Source: Novosphingobium mathurense (GTDB taxonomy: Bacteria > Pseudomonadota > Alphaproteobacteria > Sphingomonadales > Sphingomonadaceae). Taken from it: a stretch of 64,000 nt of DNA. The position numbers and the translations under genes were made by a program. Shown here one piece after another: positions 45,311 to 54,862 of the stretch. The stretch is taken from contig NZ_FVZE01000001.1 of the NCBI RefSeq assembly GCF_900168325.1, positions 1,054,001 through 1,118,000 of the forward strand, written 5' to 3'. The notes under the pieces were generated by a model. The model searched no databases. It was not told the origin of the DNA and was given only the letters and a program-made list of their open reading frames with translations. Every line of letters starts with the position of its first letter. Positions within the stretch are counted from its first letter, which is position 1.

Positions 45311-45769
45311 ATGTCCGATGCGTCCCATGAGCTTTCGGTGACCCGATTCATAGCCGCGACTCCTGCCAAGGTCTGGGAAGTCATGGCCGAACGGCAGGAA
45401 GAATGGTGGTGCCCCAGGCCCTGGCGCGCGGAAGTGGACGAGCAGGACCGCCGCCCCGGTGGCGCGTGCCGCATGACCATGTACGGCCCGGGCGGCGAAG
45501 TCGCTCCGCAGGACGGCATCTACCTCGCCTATGACGAGGGCCGCCGCTTCGTAACGACCGATGCCGTCGTCGGCGATTTCGAGCCGGCCGGCCCCTTCAT
45601 GATCGGCATATGGGAAATCGCGCCCGAAGCGGACGGTACCCGCTATACCGCCAAGGCCCGACACTGGAGCGAGGAAACCCGCCGCAGTCACGAGGAAATG
45701 GGCTTTGTCGACGGCTGGAATGCCTGCGCGGCACAACTCGCCGAGATCTGCGAAGCGGAGGCCGGTTAA
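45311..45769 (+). CDS. SRPBCC/START-like domain protein (AHSA1 type)
   Basis: A 152-residue protein of the activator-of-Hsp90-ATPase-like SRPBCC group. Typical motifs are LSVTRFIAATPAKVWEVMAE at the N-terminus, RRPGGACRMTMYGPGGE and, near the C-terminus, HEEMGFVDGWNACAAQLAEI. The fold makes a hydrophobic ligand pocket. AGGAGA precedes the ATG. It closes the GST/VOC cluster; the combination suggests handling of an electrophilic or lipophilic compound. Confidence 0.85.
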   Translation: MSDASHELSVTRFIAATPAKVWEVMAERQEEWWCPRPWRAEVDEQDRRPGGACRMTMYGPGGEVAPQDGIYLAYDEGRRFVTTDAVVGDFEPAGPFMIGIWEIAPEADGTRYTAKARHWSEETRRSHEEMGFVDGWNACAAQLAEICEAEAG

Positions 45770-45858
45770 CCCCGAGCCCGCTCTTTCGCGTTCCAGTGGC
45801 AGGCCGTCGAAACGCCCGCCTTCGCAGGGATGGCGGGATGGTCGTGGCCTGATTGCCC

Positions 45859-46449
45859 TTACGCGAAAGCGGCCGCCCGGCGCAGCAGCTGATAGGCCTC
45901 TACCACGACCTGAAGACGCGCCTCGTGACCGCGATCACCGCCGTTATGGTCGGGATGGTACTTGCGCAGCAAGCTCGTGTAGCGTTGGCGCAGGCCTCTG
46001 CGGTCGATTTCCGCGTCCAGCCCGAGCACGTCGAGCGCGCGCCGTTCGTCCGGCGTGAAACGGTGGTTCTGCGGGCCCATGCCTGCCTGACGGCGCCGCA
46101 CGTGCGCGCGGGCCCTGCCGCTGATCGCCTCGAGCGGATCGGCAAAGTCGGCCCAGCGCGGCACGCCGTCCACCCCGGCGTCGGGCCGGAAGGCGCGGGT
46201 ATGGGTTTCCCAGCCGTGCAAGGGAGACTGGGCGCGCAGGATTTCCTCCGCCTCCATGCCCTCGAAGTAGTCGTAGCCCGCGTTGAATTGCCGCACGTGT
46301 TCGAGGCAGAACCAGCGGTAGTCTCCGGGCCCGTCGAAGCCGGAGGGCCGTGCCCCCGGAGCCCGGAATTCGCCTGACTGCTCGCACCCGGGCCAGCTGC
46401 ATTCGCGACCCGCGGTTTCGTGTCTTCCATGAAATCTGCTGTACTTCAC
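45859..46449 (-). CDS. J-domain (DnaJ-like) protein
   Basis: A 196-residue protein with an N-terminal zinc-like motif (Cys17, Cys22, Cys48, His51) and a C-terminal J domain containing HPD in LLRKYHPDHNGGDRG. J domains stimulate the ATPase of Hsp70. The start is GTG 46449 (MKYSRFHGRHETAG); longer frames extend into bolA. In related bacteria, I recall this gene being close to cobS and bolA; here cobS is 5 kb away, with the GST/VOC cluster between. The C-terminal placement of the J domain differs from classical DnaJ. Confidence 0.85.
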   Translation of the reverse strand: MKYSRFHGRHETAGRECSWPGCEQSGEFRAPGARPSGFDGPGDYRWFCLEHVRQFNAGYDYFEGMEAEEILRAQSPLHGWETHTRAFRPDAGVDGVPRWADFADPLEAISGRARAHVRRRQAGMGPQNHRFTPDERRALDVLGLDAEIDRRGLRQRYTSLLRKYHPDHNGGDRGHEARLQVVVEAYQLLRRAAAFA

Positions 46450-46479
46450 CCGCTTCAAGATGGACTCAGATGCGCCTAA

Positions 46480-46761
46480 ATGGAAGACATGAACGGATCG
46501 ATAGCACAGGAAATGCGGCAACTGCTCACAGCGGCCTTTGCCCCCACACAGCTGGAAATCATCAACGATTCCGCCAGTCACAGCGGTCATCTGGGCGATG
46601 ATGGCAGCGGCGAATCGCACTTCACGATCCTGATCGAGAGCGAAAGGTTCGCAGGCGCTTCGCGCCTGCAGCGCCAGCGCCTCGTCAATGCGGCGCTGGG
46701 CGATATCCCGGGTCAACGTGTCCATGCGCTGGCGATCAAGGCCCGCGCGCCGGGCGAATAA
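46480..46761 (+). CDS. BolA family protein
   Basis: A 93-residue protein with the BolA fold. Recognisable is the SHFTILIESERFAGASRLQRQ segment, abbreviated by its conserved SHF...F.G.S..QRH-like end, followed by LVNAALGDIPGQRVHALAIK. BolA-type proteins bind 2Fe-2S with monothiol glutaredoxins and act in iron regulation or as DNA-binding morphogens. ATG 46480 or 46489. Divergent from the J-domain gene, a shared promoter region of 30 bases. Confidence 0.87.
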   Translation: MEDMNGSIAQEMRQLLTAAFAPTQLEIINDSASHSGHLGDDGSGESHFTILIESERFAGASRLQRQRLVNAALGDIPGQRVHALAIKARAPGE

Positions 46762-46763
46762 AC

Positions 46764-47834
46764 CTAGGCGGGGAACCACTCCACCCATGCGCCATGCGCA
46801 TGGACCTCGCCCAGCAGGGCCTCCTCGCCACCGCCGGGCCAGTGCCGCACGCGAATCTCGTGGCGGAAGGTCCGGCGGTTGGTCTCCACCCTGATCCAGG
46901 CCAGTGGCCGCTCGGCGCTCGCTTCCTTCCCTGCCCGCTCCATGACCTGCTCGATCAGGGTGCGCGATACGGGCGGCAGATACTGCCAGACGATGGTATG
47001 GAACAGCACCCGCGCGACCCCTGCGTCCTGCGGCGCGGCCAGCATGCGGGTCACGAAATCGGCGGCATCGGCGCGCTCGACCGAGGGCTTGCGCTCGACA
47101 GCGAGTGCCTGCGCCGCATCGATCCGCTCCAGCCTTTCGTGCATCTCCGCCCAGACGTAGCTCTTGAGGCGCAGCGCCTGCACGGGATCGGTCAGGTCGA
47201 TCGGGGCAATGTCGCAGCCGCGGATCGAGGTGATTTCGACATCGGCCTGTGGCGGCATTGCGCCGCGCCATTCGGGCGCAATGTGCATCGGCGAAGTGCG
47301 ACCGCCCACCCTCACTCCGCCCAGATCGAACGAAAAGCGGTCAAGCATCGTGTTGATGCCCGCGCTCGATCCCAGCTCCATGAGCGCAAAGCGCGGTCCG
47401 ATCCGATCCGAAAGCCACAGCAGCGCGCCCATGACGCCCGCCGATCGCCCTGCTTCGTTGGTCTGCGGAGGACCATCGAACCAGGGCAAGAGCTGCGCAT
47501 CGTGGTCCTGCGCCACTGCCAGCACGATCGCATCCACCTCGCCCTGAACCGTGGTTTCGCCACGATAGACCGGGCCAAGGCGCATTTCGGCGCCGGTCAG
47601 GTGGAGGTTGTGAAATCCCCCGGCAAGCCGCAGCGGCATGGCATCCTCGAGCGAGAGCCCTTCCCATTCACGCATGCGCCCGGCCACCGCGAGATCGGTG
47701 CCGAGCAGCGCCAGAAAGCCCAGAAGCAAGCGCCCGGTGCACGGCGCGCCATTGCGCATACAATGCTCCGCCTGCCAGCGGATCGCCCGCTCGACATCGG
47801 CAATGTCCATGATCGCGCCGTTTTCACCCTCCAT
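46764..47834 (-). CDS. DUF2332 family protein
   Basis: About 356 residues. It matches the DUF2332 family of alphaproteobacteria and actinobacteria. Characteristic elements are [20 protein letters not shown] near the N-terminus and [17 protein letters not shown], which resembles the AdoMet-binding loop of methyltransferase-like proteins, and [13 protein letters not shown]. Function unknown. The start could be ATG 47810 (MDIADVER). Convergent with bolA at the 3' end and divergent from hisG. Confidence 0.78.
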   Translation of the reverse strand: MEGENGAIMDIADVERAIRWQAEHCMRNGAPCTGRLLLGFLALLGTDLAVAGRMREWEGLSLEDAMPLRLAGGFHNLHLTGAEMRLGPVYRGETTVQGEVDAIVLAVAQDHDAQLLPWFDGPPQTNEAGRSAGVMGALLWLSDRIGPRFALMELGSSAGINTMLDRFSFDLGGVRVGGRTSPMHIAPEWRGAMPPQADVEITSIRGCDIAPIDLTDPVQALRLKSYVWAEMHERLERIDAAQALAVERKPSVERADAADFVTRMLAAPQDAGVARVLFHTIVWQYLPPVSRTLIEQVMERAGKEASAERPLAWIRVETNRRTFRHEIRVRHWPGGGEEALLGEVHAHGAWVEWFPA

Positions 47835-47877
47835 CGCGTGTTGCCCTTTGCCGCTACCGCGCCTAAATGCGCGCCCT

Positions 47878-48537
47878 ATGCCAAATCCGCTGACATTTGC
47901 CGTGCCCAAGGGCCGTATCCTCGACGAGGCGTTGCCGCTGATGGCGCGCGCCGGTGTGGTGCCCGATGCGGAGTTCCACGACAAGAAGTCGCGCGCGCTT
48001 TCTTTCGCCTGCGAAGGCAGTGACATGCGCCTCATCCGCGTGCGCGCTTTCGACGTCGCCACCTTCGTCGCACACGGCGCCGCGCAGGTTGGCATCGTCG
48101 GCTCCGACGTGGTCGAGGAATTCAACTATTCCGACCTCTACGCCCCGGTCGATCTCGACATCGGTCATTGCCGCCTCTCGGTCGCCGAGATGGCCGAAAA
48201 GGTCGGCGGACCGCTGCCCTCGCACCTGCGGATTGCCAGCAAGTACCCGAATCTCACCCGCCGCCACTTCGAGAAGCTGGGCGTGCAGGCCGAGGTCGTG
48301 AAGCTGAACGGCGCAATGGAACTCGCCCCGACGCTGGGACTGTCGAGCCGCATCGTCGATCTCGTCTCAACGGGACGTACCCTCAAGGAAAACGGCCTGG
48401 TCGAAACCAGCCGCATCCTTGACATCTCCGCGCGCCTGATCGTCAACCGTGCTGCCCTGAAGACCGACGAGCGTGTCGCCGCACTGGTCGAGCGTTTCCG
48501 CGCCCTCGTTGCCGAAGACGCCGGGGCTGCCGCCTGA
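47878..48537 (+). CDS. hisG: ATP phosphoribosyltransferase, short form
   Basis: A 219-residue catalytic subunit for the first step of histidine synthesis. [17 protein letters not shown] is at the N-terminus, the [10 protein letters not shown] segment is in the PRPP/ATP-binding lobe, and [22 protein letters not shown] contains the phosphate loop. It lacks the ~75-residue regulatory domain of E. coli HisG, so this short form needs HisZ for activity and feedback; hisZ is not in the window. ATG 47878. It shares one base with hisD. Confidence 0.94.
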   Translation: MPNPLTFAVPKGRILDEALPLMARAGVVPDAEFHDKKSRALSFACEGSDMRLIRVRAFDVATFVAHGAAQVGIVGSDVVEEFNYSDLYAPVDLDIGHCRLSVAEMAEKVGGPLPSHLRIASKYPNLTRRHFEKLGVQAEVVKLNGAMELAPTLGLSSRIVDLVSTGRTLKENGLVETSRILDISARLIVNRAALKTDERVAALVERFRALVAEDAGAAA

Positions 48538-49826
48538 TGCTGCGCCTTTCGACAAGCGATGAAGGCTTCGCCGAGGCCTTCCGGCGCGTCGTGGCCGACC
48601 GCCGCGAAAGTGCGGTCGACGTCGCAAAGGATGTCGCCGATATCCTCGCAGCCGTGCGCGAACGTGGCGACGGCGCGCTGGCCGACTACACGCAGCGCTT
48701 CGACGGTCACGATCTGAACCAGAGCGGCTGGCAGGTCGATGCCGAAACCTGCCGTCAGGCCTTCGAAGCGCTCAAGCCGGAGCTGCGCGAAGCGCTCGAA
48801 CTGGCTGCGACCCGCATCCGCGCCTATCACGAGGCCCAGCTTCCCGAAGATCGCGACTATACCGACGCGGCCGGCGTGCGCCTTGGTGCAACCTGGCGCG
48901 CGGTCGATGCCGCAGGCCTCTACGTTCCCGGTGGACGCGCGGCCTATCCTTCCTCGATGCTGATGAACGCGATCCCCGCCAAGGTCGCGGGTGTCGAGCG
49001 TCTGGTCGTCGTCACGCCCACGCCCAAGGGTGAAGTCAACGCGCTGGTGCTCGCCGCCGCGCATCTTGCCGGCGTGGACGAAGTCTGGCGGGTGGGCGGC
49101 GCCCATGCCGTTGGCGCGCTGGCCTATGGCACGGAGCGGATCGCCCCTGTCGACGTGATCACCGGCCCGGGCAATGCCTGGGTCGCCGAAGCCAAGCGCC
49201 AGCTTTACGGCGTCGTCGGCATCGACATGGTCGCAGGGCCGAGCGAAATCCTCGTGATTGCCGACGCAAAGAACGAACCGCGCCGGATCGCCGCCGACCT
49301 GCTGAGCCAGGCCGAGCACGACCCGACCTCGCAGTCGATCCTGATTACCGACGACACTGCCTTCGCCGATGCCGTCGCTGCGGCAGTCGAAACCGAACTG
49401 GCGGCGCTCGCGACCGAGCAGACCGCCCGCACCAGTTGGAGCGACAACGGCGTGATCGTCGTCGTAGGCAGCTTCGACGAGGCACCTGCACTCGCCAACG
49501 CGCTGGCCGCCGAACACGTCGAGATCGCCACCGACGATCCCGAGGCACTGATGAAGCAGATCCGCCATGCCGGTTCCGTATTCCTCGGCCGCATGACGCC
49601 CGAAGCGGTCGGCGATTATGTCGCCGGGCCCAATCACGTACTGCCCACCGGACGGCGCGCACGATTCTCTTCGGGCCTATCGGTCCTCGATTTCATGAAG
49701 CGTACCAGCTTCATCCAGCTCGACCTGGCGGCGCTCGAGGCCATTGGCCCCGCCGCCGTCGCCCTTGCCGATGCGGAAGGGCTCCCTGCGCATGCGCGCT
49801 CGATTCAAGTAAGGCTTGGCCAATGA
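48537..49826 (+). CDS. hisD: Histidinol dehydrogenase
   Basis: A 429-residue zinc enzyme for the last two steps of histidine synthesis. YVPGGRAAYPSSMLMNAIPA, VWRVGGAHAVGALAYGTE, GPSEILVIADAKNEP and LLSQAEHDPTSQSILIT are the conserved motifs, including the catalytic Glu-His pair. The C-terminal VGDYVAGPNHVLPTGRRAR is diagnostic. The length fits. Starts at TGATG with hisG and overlaps nusB in ATGA. Confidence 0.96.
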   Translation: MLRLSTSDEGFAEAFRRVVADRRESAVDVAKDVADILAAVRERGDGALADYTQRFDGHDLNQSGWQVDAETCRQAFEALKPELREALELAATRIRAYHEAQLPEDRDYTDAAGVRLGATWRAVDAAGLYVPGGRAAYPSSMLMNAIPAKVAGVERLVVVTPTPKGEVNALVLAAAHLAGVDEVWRVGGAHAVGALAYGTERIAPVDVITGPGNAWVAEAKRQLYGVVGIDMVAGPSEILVIADAKNEPRRIAADLLSQAEHDPTSQSILITDDTAFADAVAAAVETELAALATEQTARTSWSDNGVIVVVGSFDEAPALANALAAEHVEIATDDPEALMKQIRHAGSVFLGRMTPEAVGDYVAGPNHVLPTGRRARFSSGLSVLDFMKRTSFIQLDLAALEAIGPAAVALADAEGLPAHARSIQVRLGQ

Positions 49827-50266
49827 CCGCCCGTAACAAAGCCCGTGCCGCCGCCCGCCTCGCCGCGGTGCAGGCACTCTACCAGCATGACATGGAGGCG
49901 ACTCCGCAGGCTTCGCTGCTCGACGAATTCCACCGCCATCGCCTTGGCATGGAAATCGACGAGGACCAGTACGCCAAGGCCGAGACCGCCTTCTTCGACG
50001 ACGTCGTGAAGGGTGTGATCGCCCGCCGCGACGAGATCGACGAGATCCTCACCGGCAAGCTGGCCGAAGGCTGGTCGCTCGCCCGCCTCGACAAGACCAT
50101 GCTCCAGATCCTGCGCTGCGGCGCATGGGAGCTGATGGCCCGCGCCGACGTGCCGACCGGCGCCGCGATAAGCGAATACGTCGATGTCGCCCATGCCTTT
50201 TTCGAGGCGCGCGAGGCAAAGTTCGTCAACGGCGTGCTCGATTCGGTGGCCAAGGCGGTTCGCTGA
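49823..50266 (+). CDS. nusB: Transcription antitermination protein NusB
   Basis: A 147-residue helical protein. ARAAARLAAVQALYQHDME is the N-terminal RNA-binding helix, and LDKTMLQILRCGAWEL and EYVDVAHAFFEAREAKFVNG are the conserved C-terminal segments. It acts with NusE/S10 in antitermination of rRNA operons. Coupled to hisD by ATGA, and followed by thiL, a common order. Confidence 0.94.
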   Translation: MTARNKARAAARLAAVQALYQHDMEATPQASLLDEFHRHRLGMEIDEDQYAKAETAFFDDVVKGVIARRDEIDEILTGKLAEGWSLARLDKTMLQILRCGAWELMARADVPTGAAISEYVDVAHAFFEAREAKFVNGVLDSVAKAVR

Positions 50267-50305
50267 ACCCTCGACAGGATCGCCGATCATCGCCATGCTT
50301 CTGGC

Positions 50306-51274
50306 GTGACAAGCGAATTTGCCTTCATCGAAGCGCTGCGCGCGATTGCCACCGATCCGGCCGCGCGCGGGCTCGACGACGATGCTGCCGTCATCGAAAT
50401 CGGCGGAGAAAGACTGGTCCTGACCATGGACACCATGGTCGATTCGGTGCATTTCCTGCCCGACGATCCGCCGGCCGACGTCGCGTGGAAGCTGGTCGCC
50501 GTCAACGTTTCAGACCTTGCCGCGAAAGGCGCAGAGCCACTTGGCTGCCTATTTTCCCATGCACTTGGCGAAGATGGCTGGGACACTGCGTTCCTTGCCG
50601 GTCTCAAGGCCGCTGCCGAACATTTCGCAATTCCCCTGCTTGGCGGCGACACGGTGCGCATGCCCGAAGGCGCGCCGCGCAGTTTCTCGCTGACCGCCCT
50701 GGGACGTGGGCCCCGTGACTGCCCGGTTCCCTCGCGTTCGGGCGCGCAGCCGGGCGACCGGGTGTGGGTCAGCGGTACGATCGGCGATTCAGGTCTGGGC
50801 CTCGCAGTTCTGAACGGGACGCTCAAGAGCGACGCGGTCGTTCCCGAGCATGCACGCTGGCTGGGCGAACGTTACCGCCGCCCCGCTCCCGTCCCCGCGC
50901 TGGGCATGGCGCTTGCCTCGATGGTCAATGCGATGATGGACATTTCCGACGGCCTGCTCGTCGATGCGCGGCGCATGGCCGATGCCAGCGCGGCGCGGAT
51001 TGTGCTGGGCCTCGAAAGCGTACCGCTCTCGCGGGCCTTGCGCGAAACCTCCGGACAGGACCGCGCGGCCCGTCTCGCCGCGGTCACGGCCGGGGACGAC
51101 TACTGCCTGCTGTTCACCGCACCGCCGGAAAGAACGGCCCGAATTCGCGAACTGGCAGCGGGCCTGGGCTGCGAGGTGAACGCGGTGGGCATCGTCGTGA
51201 AAGGCGATGGACTGACGCTCATGCACGACGACCAGCCAGTCCCCCTGCCCGATCGTCTCGGCTACCAGCACTGA
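50306..51274 (+). CDS. thiL: Thiamine-monophosphate kinase
   Basis: A 322-residue PurM-like enzyme that phosphorylates thiamine monophosphate to the diphosphate. LDDDAAVIEIGGERLVLTMD, VNVSDLAAKGAEPLG and LLGGDTVRMPEGAPRS are the ATP/magnesium motifs, with MMDISDGLLVDARRM in the second half. The start is GTG 50306. It lies 39 bases after nusB. Confidence 0.94.
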   Translation: MTSEFAFIEALRAIATDPAARGLDDDAAVIEIGGERLVLTMDTMVDSVHFLPDDPPADVAWKLVAVNVSDLAAKGAEPLGCLFSHALGEDGWDTAFLAGLKAAAEHFAIPLLGGDTVRMPEGAPRSFSLTALGRGPRDCPVPSRSGAQPGDRVWVSGTIGDSGLGLAVLNGTLKSDAVVPEHARWLGERYRRPAPVPALGMALASMVNAMMDISDGLLVDARRMADASAARIVLGLESVPLSRALRETSGQDRAARLAAVTAGDDYCLLFTAPPERTARIRELAAGLGCEVNAVGIVVKGDGLTLMHDDQPVPLPDRLGYQH

Positions 51275-51419
51275 CATTCCGGCCCGCTGCAAGTCGATGA
51301 ACAGTCCGCAAGCGACTGGAACAAGGCGCTTGCCAGTATCGAGGCTTGTCTATAGCCCTTGCCACTTCGAGCGGGAAAACTCGCCGAAATAAAGGAACTC
51401 TTTGGGAAGGGGGCGTTCT

Positions 51420-53516
51420 GTGAGTCTAGTCACGATCGCAATAGGCCTCGGACTTCTGGCCATTATCTATGGCCTGGAGACCAGTAGGCAAGTGCTGGTC
51501 AATTCGACCGGCAACGAAAAGATGCAGGAAATCGCAGCAGCCATTCAGGAAGGCGCACAGGCCTACCTGAAGCGGCAATATTCCACGATCGCACTGGTCG
51601 GCATCGTCGTCGCGATAATCATCGCGGTTACGCTGGGCACGATTTCGGCCGTAGCCTTCGTCGTCGGCGCCGTCCTGTCGGGCGTAGCCGGTTTCGTCGG
51701 CATGAACATTTCCGTCCGCGCCAACGTGCGTACCGCCGCTGCAGCCCAGGAAGGATTGCAACAGGGGCTGACACTGGCTTTCCGCGCCGGCGCGATTACC
51801 GGCCTGCTTGTGGCGGGCCTGGCCCTGCTCGCGATTTCGGTCCTGTTCTGGTACCTGACCGGACCGGCCGGATTTGGTGTCGGCGGCGAAGACCGCACCG
51901 TCGTACAGGCGCTGACCGCCCTGGCCTTCGGCGCTTCGCTGATCTCGATCTTCGCACGCCTTGGCGGCGGCATCTTCACCAAGGCCGCGGATGTCGGCGC
52001 CGACCTTGTCGGCAAGGTCGAGGCCGGAATTCCCGAAGACGATCCACGCAACCCTGCCGTGATCGCCGACAACGTGGGCGACAACGTGGGCGATTGCGCC
52101 GGCATGGCCGCCGACCTGTTCGAGACTTATGTCGTTACCGTCGGCGCGACGATGATCCTCACCGCGCTGCTCATGAAGAACCTCGGCGAAGTGCTCATCC
52201 AGATGATGTCGCTGCCGCTTCTGATCGGCGGTGTGTGCATCGTAACGTCGATCATCGGCACCTATTTCGTCCGCCTTGGCAAGTCGAACAACATCATGGG
52301 CGCCATGTACAAGGGCTTCCTGGTCACCGCCGTCCTGTCGGTTCCGGCGATCTGGTGGTCGATCAGCTTTGCCCTCGGCAGCATGGAAGCCCCGATCGGC
52401 GATGCCGACTTCAACGGCCGCTCGCTGTTCTACTGCGCGCTGCTGGGTCTCGTCATCACCGGCCTCATCATCTGGATAACCGAGTACTACACCGGCACGA
52501 ACTTCCGGCCGGTCAGGTCGATTGCCAAGGCGTCGGTCACCGGTCACGGCACCAACGTGATCCAGGGCCTTGCCGTCAGCCTTGAGGCAACTGCCCTGCC
52601 GACCATCGTCATCGTCGCCGGCATCATCATGGCTCACCAGCTCGCGGGCCTGCTCGGGATTGCCTATGCAGCCACCGCAATGCTGGCGCTGGCCGGCATG
52701 GTCGTGGCGCTCGATGCCTATGGTCCGGTCACCGACAATGCCGGCGGCATTGCCGAAATGGCCGGTATGGACGACGAGGTCCGCGAAAAGACCGACGCGC
52801 TCGATGCCGTAGGCAACACCACCAAGGCCGTTACCAAGGGTTATGCCATCGGCTCGGCTGGCCTCGCCGCACTGGTGCTCTTCGCCGCCTATACGACCGA
52901 CTTGCGGGAGTTCTTCCCGGGGCTGACCGTCAACTTCAGTCTCGAGAACCCCTACGTCATCGTCGGCCTGCTGCTCGGCGCGCTCCTGCCCTATCTCTTC
53001 GGAGCCATGGGCATGACCGCGGTGGGCCGCGCGGCGGGTGACGTCGTCGTCGACGTGCGCGACCAGTTCGCCAAGAACAAGGGCATCATGGAGGGTACTT
53101 CGAAGCCCGACTATGCCCGCACGGTCGATCTCGTCACCAAGGCGGCGATCAAGGAGATGATCGTCCCCTCGCTGCTGCCGGTGCTGGCGCCGATCGTGGT
53201 CTACTACGTGATCACGGCGGTGGCCGGGAGCGAGAACGGCTTTGCCGCTCTGGGCGCACTGCTTCTGGGCGTGATCGTCGGCGGCCTGTTCGTCGCACTC
53301 TCGATGACCTCGGGCGGCGGCGCATGGGACAATGCCAAGAAGTACATCGAGGACGGCAACTACGGCGGCAAGGGCTCCGAAGCCCACAAGGCCGCCGTCA
53401 CCGGCGACACCGTGGGCGATCCTTACAAGGATACTGCGGGGCCGGCCGTCAACCCGATGATCAAGATCACGAACATCGTGGCATTGCTGCTGCTGGCAGC
53501 GCTCGCCGCGGGATAG
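51420..53516 (+). CDS. hppA: Membrane-bound proton-translocating pyrophosphatase
   Basis: A 698-residue integral membrane protein of about 16 helices. It uses pyrophosphate hydrolysis to pump protons. The substrate motif [19 protein letters not shown] and the repeated [17 protein letters not shown] carry the magnesium-pyrophosphate ligands. The signature [17 protein letters not shown] has Lys where K+-dependent enzymes have Ala, so this is the K+-insensitive H+-pump type. GTG 51420 is preceded by GGAAGGGGG; an in-frame TTG 51402 would include that site. A terminator follows at 53542. Confidence 0.96.
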   Translation: MSLVTIAIGLGLLAIIYGLETSRQVLVNSTGNEKMQEIAAAIQEGAQAYLKRQYSTIALVGIVVAIIIAVTLGTISAVAFVVGAVLSGVAGFVGMNISVRANVRTAAAAQEGLQQGLTLAFRAGAITGLLVAGLALLAISVLFWYLTGPAGFGVGGEDRTVVQALTALAFGASLISIFARLGGGIFTKAADVGADLVGKVEAGIPEDDPRNPAVIADNVGDNVGDCAGMAADLFETYVVTVGATMILTALLMKNLGEVLIQMMSLPLLIGGVCIVTSIIGTYFVRLGKSNNIMGAMYKGFLVTAVLSVPAIWWSISFALGSMEAPIGDADFNGRSLFYCALLGLVITGLIIWITEYYTGTNFRPVRSIAKASVTGHGTNVIQGLAVSLEATALPTIVIVAGIIMAHQLAGLLGIAYAATAMLALAGMVVALDAYGPVTDNAGGIAEMAGMDDEVREKTDALDAVGNTTKAVTKGYAIGSAGLAALVLFAAYTTDLREFFPGLTVNFSLENPYVIVGLLLGALLPYLFGAMGMTAVGRAAGDVVVDVRDQFAKNKGIMEGTSKPDYARTVDLVTKAAIKEMIVPSLLPVLAPIVVYYVITAVAGSENGFAALGALLLGVIVGGLFVALSMTSGGGAWDNAKKYIEDGNYGGKGSEAHKAAVTGDTVGDPYKDTAGPAVNPMIKITNIVALLLLAALAAG

Positions 53517-53541
53517 AATTTACCACACGACGGTAAGACTG

Positions 53542-53576
53542 CGGGTCTGCCGGGACATCCGGCAGGCCCGTTTTTC
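53542..53576 (+). terminator. Rho-independent terminator of hppA
   Basis: CGGGTCTGCCGG and CCGGCAGGCCCG form a 12-bp stem (one G-T pair) around GACAT, followed by TTTTT. It lies 25 bases after the hppA stop. Confidence 0.9.
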
Positions 53577-53689
53577 TGTCCGCTTCCCGGCACAGCAGGG
53601 TGAATGGCCATCGTTAGCAATTCCTTGAAGGAAAACCGTTAGGTCGACCTGAAGAAATCCCTGCTCGCTTGAAGTGGAAGTTCAGGACA

Positions 53690-54862
53690 GTGGCCAGCCT
53701 GCCCAAGGAGGAACGCACGCGCCCGGTCTCGGCGACCGAAACCGCATACCTGCATCCCGATGCCGGAACGCTGAACTGCATCGACTGGCGCGACCTGGAG
53801 CGCGAGATCGCAGCTTGGGAAGGCCTTGCGCGCGAAGCCAGCGAACCCAATCCCTTCTTCGAAAGCTGGTATCTGCTGCCGGCGCTGCGGCATTTGCCCG
53901 GCAGCGATCAGGTCGGCATACTGCGCTTCGAGCGCGGCGGCCGCCTCACGGGGCTCCTGCCGGTCCTGCGTGAGAAACGCTACTATCGCTGGCCGGTCCC
54001 CCAGATCTCAAGCTGGCTGCACGCCAACTGCTTTTGCGGCGCACCGCTGGTCGCACGGGGAAGCGAGCGCGAATTCTGGCGAGCCATGCTCGAATGGGCC
54101 GATCGCAGCCCCGGTGCAGCCCTGTTCATGCACTTGCGCGCCATGCCGCTCGGTACGCCGCTGCACCGTGCCCTCGAAGACGAACTGACCCAGCAGAACC
54201 GGCAGGTCGAACTCGTTCACCTCGAACATCGGGCGATGCTGGCATCCAATCTGGCACCCCAGGCCTATCTCGATGCGTCGCTTTCCACCAAGAAGCGCAA
54301 GGAGCTGCGCCGTCAGGCCAAGCGCCTCGCCGACGAAGGCGAACTCGCCGTGATCCGCCAAGGCGATGCCGAAGGGATCGCGGCATGGTGCGATGCCTTC
54401 CTCTCGCTCGAAACGTCTGGCTGGAAGGGCAAGGCCGGCTCTGCCCTAGCCTGCGATCCGGCGACGCAAGCACTGTTCCGTGAAAGCCTGGAGGGTGCTG
54501 CGTCTTGCGCTAGGCTGGAGCGGCTGACGCTGACGCTCGACGGCAGACCGCTGGCGATGCTGGCCACGTTCCTCGCTCCGCCGGGGGCCTTCTCGTACAA
54601 GACCGCCTTCGATGAAGCCTACGCGCGCTTCTCGCCCGGTGTGCTGCTGCAGCGGGAGAACCTGGAGATGCTCGCGCGACAGGACATCGACTGGACGGAC
54701 AGTTGCGCCGCCGCCGACCATCCGATGATCGACCACTTCTGGCGCGAGCGCCGTCCGGTCGGGCGTCTCTCCATTGCGATCGGCGGACGCCTGCGCCGCG
54801 CCGCCTTCCGCCAATTCGTGCGCGCCGAAACCGCACGCAATCCGTCAGGAACATCTTCATGA
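53690..54862 (+). CDS. GNAT-fold acyltransferase (CelD/BcsL, Acetyltransf_6 type)
   Basis: About 390 residues. The shape is a long two-lobed GNAT protein of the kind annotated as CelD/BioF2-like acetyltransferase. Supporting segments are NPFFESWYLLPALRHL, the basic SLSTKKRKELRRQAKRLADEG (a hallmark of this group), and GWKGKAGSALACDPATQALF. Such proteins act in peptidoglycan, polysaccharide or lipid modification. The start is unclear: GTG 53690 or TTG 53669. Its stop overlaps the cupin-like gene in ATGA, so the two proteins are made together. Confidence 0.75.
   Translation: MASLPKEERTRPVSATETAYLHPDAGTLNCIDWRDLEREIAAWEGLAREASEPNPFFESWYLLPALRHLPGSDQVGILRFERGGRLTGLLPVLREKRYYRWPVPQISSWLHANCFCGAPLVARGSEREFWRAMLEWADRSPGAALFMHLRAMPLGTPLHRALEDELTQQNRQVELVHLEHRAMLASNLAPQAYLDASLSTKKRKELRRQAKRLADEGELAVIRQGDAEGIAAWCDAFLSLETSGWKGKAGSALACDPATQALFRESLEGAASCARLERLTLTLDGRPLAMLATFLAPPGAFSYKTAFDEAYARFSPGVLLQRENLEMLARQDIDWTDSCAAADHPMIDHFWRERRPVGRLSIAIGGRLRRAAFRQFVRAETARNPSGTSS

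Noticed and set aside
51426..53387. 653-codon minus-strand frame opposite hppA
   Set aside because: His/Asp-rich antisense reading with no family resemblance; hppA motifs lie on the plus strand.
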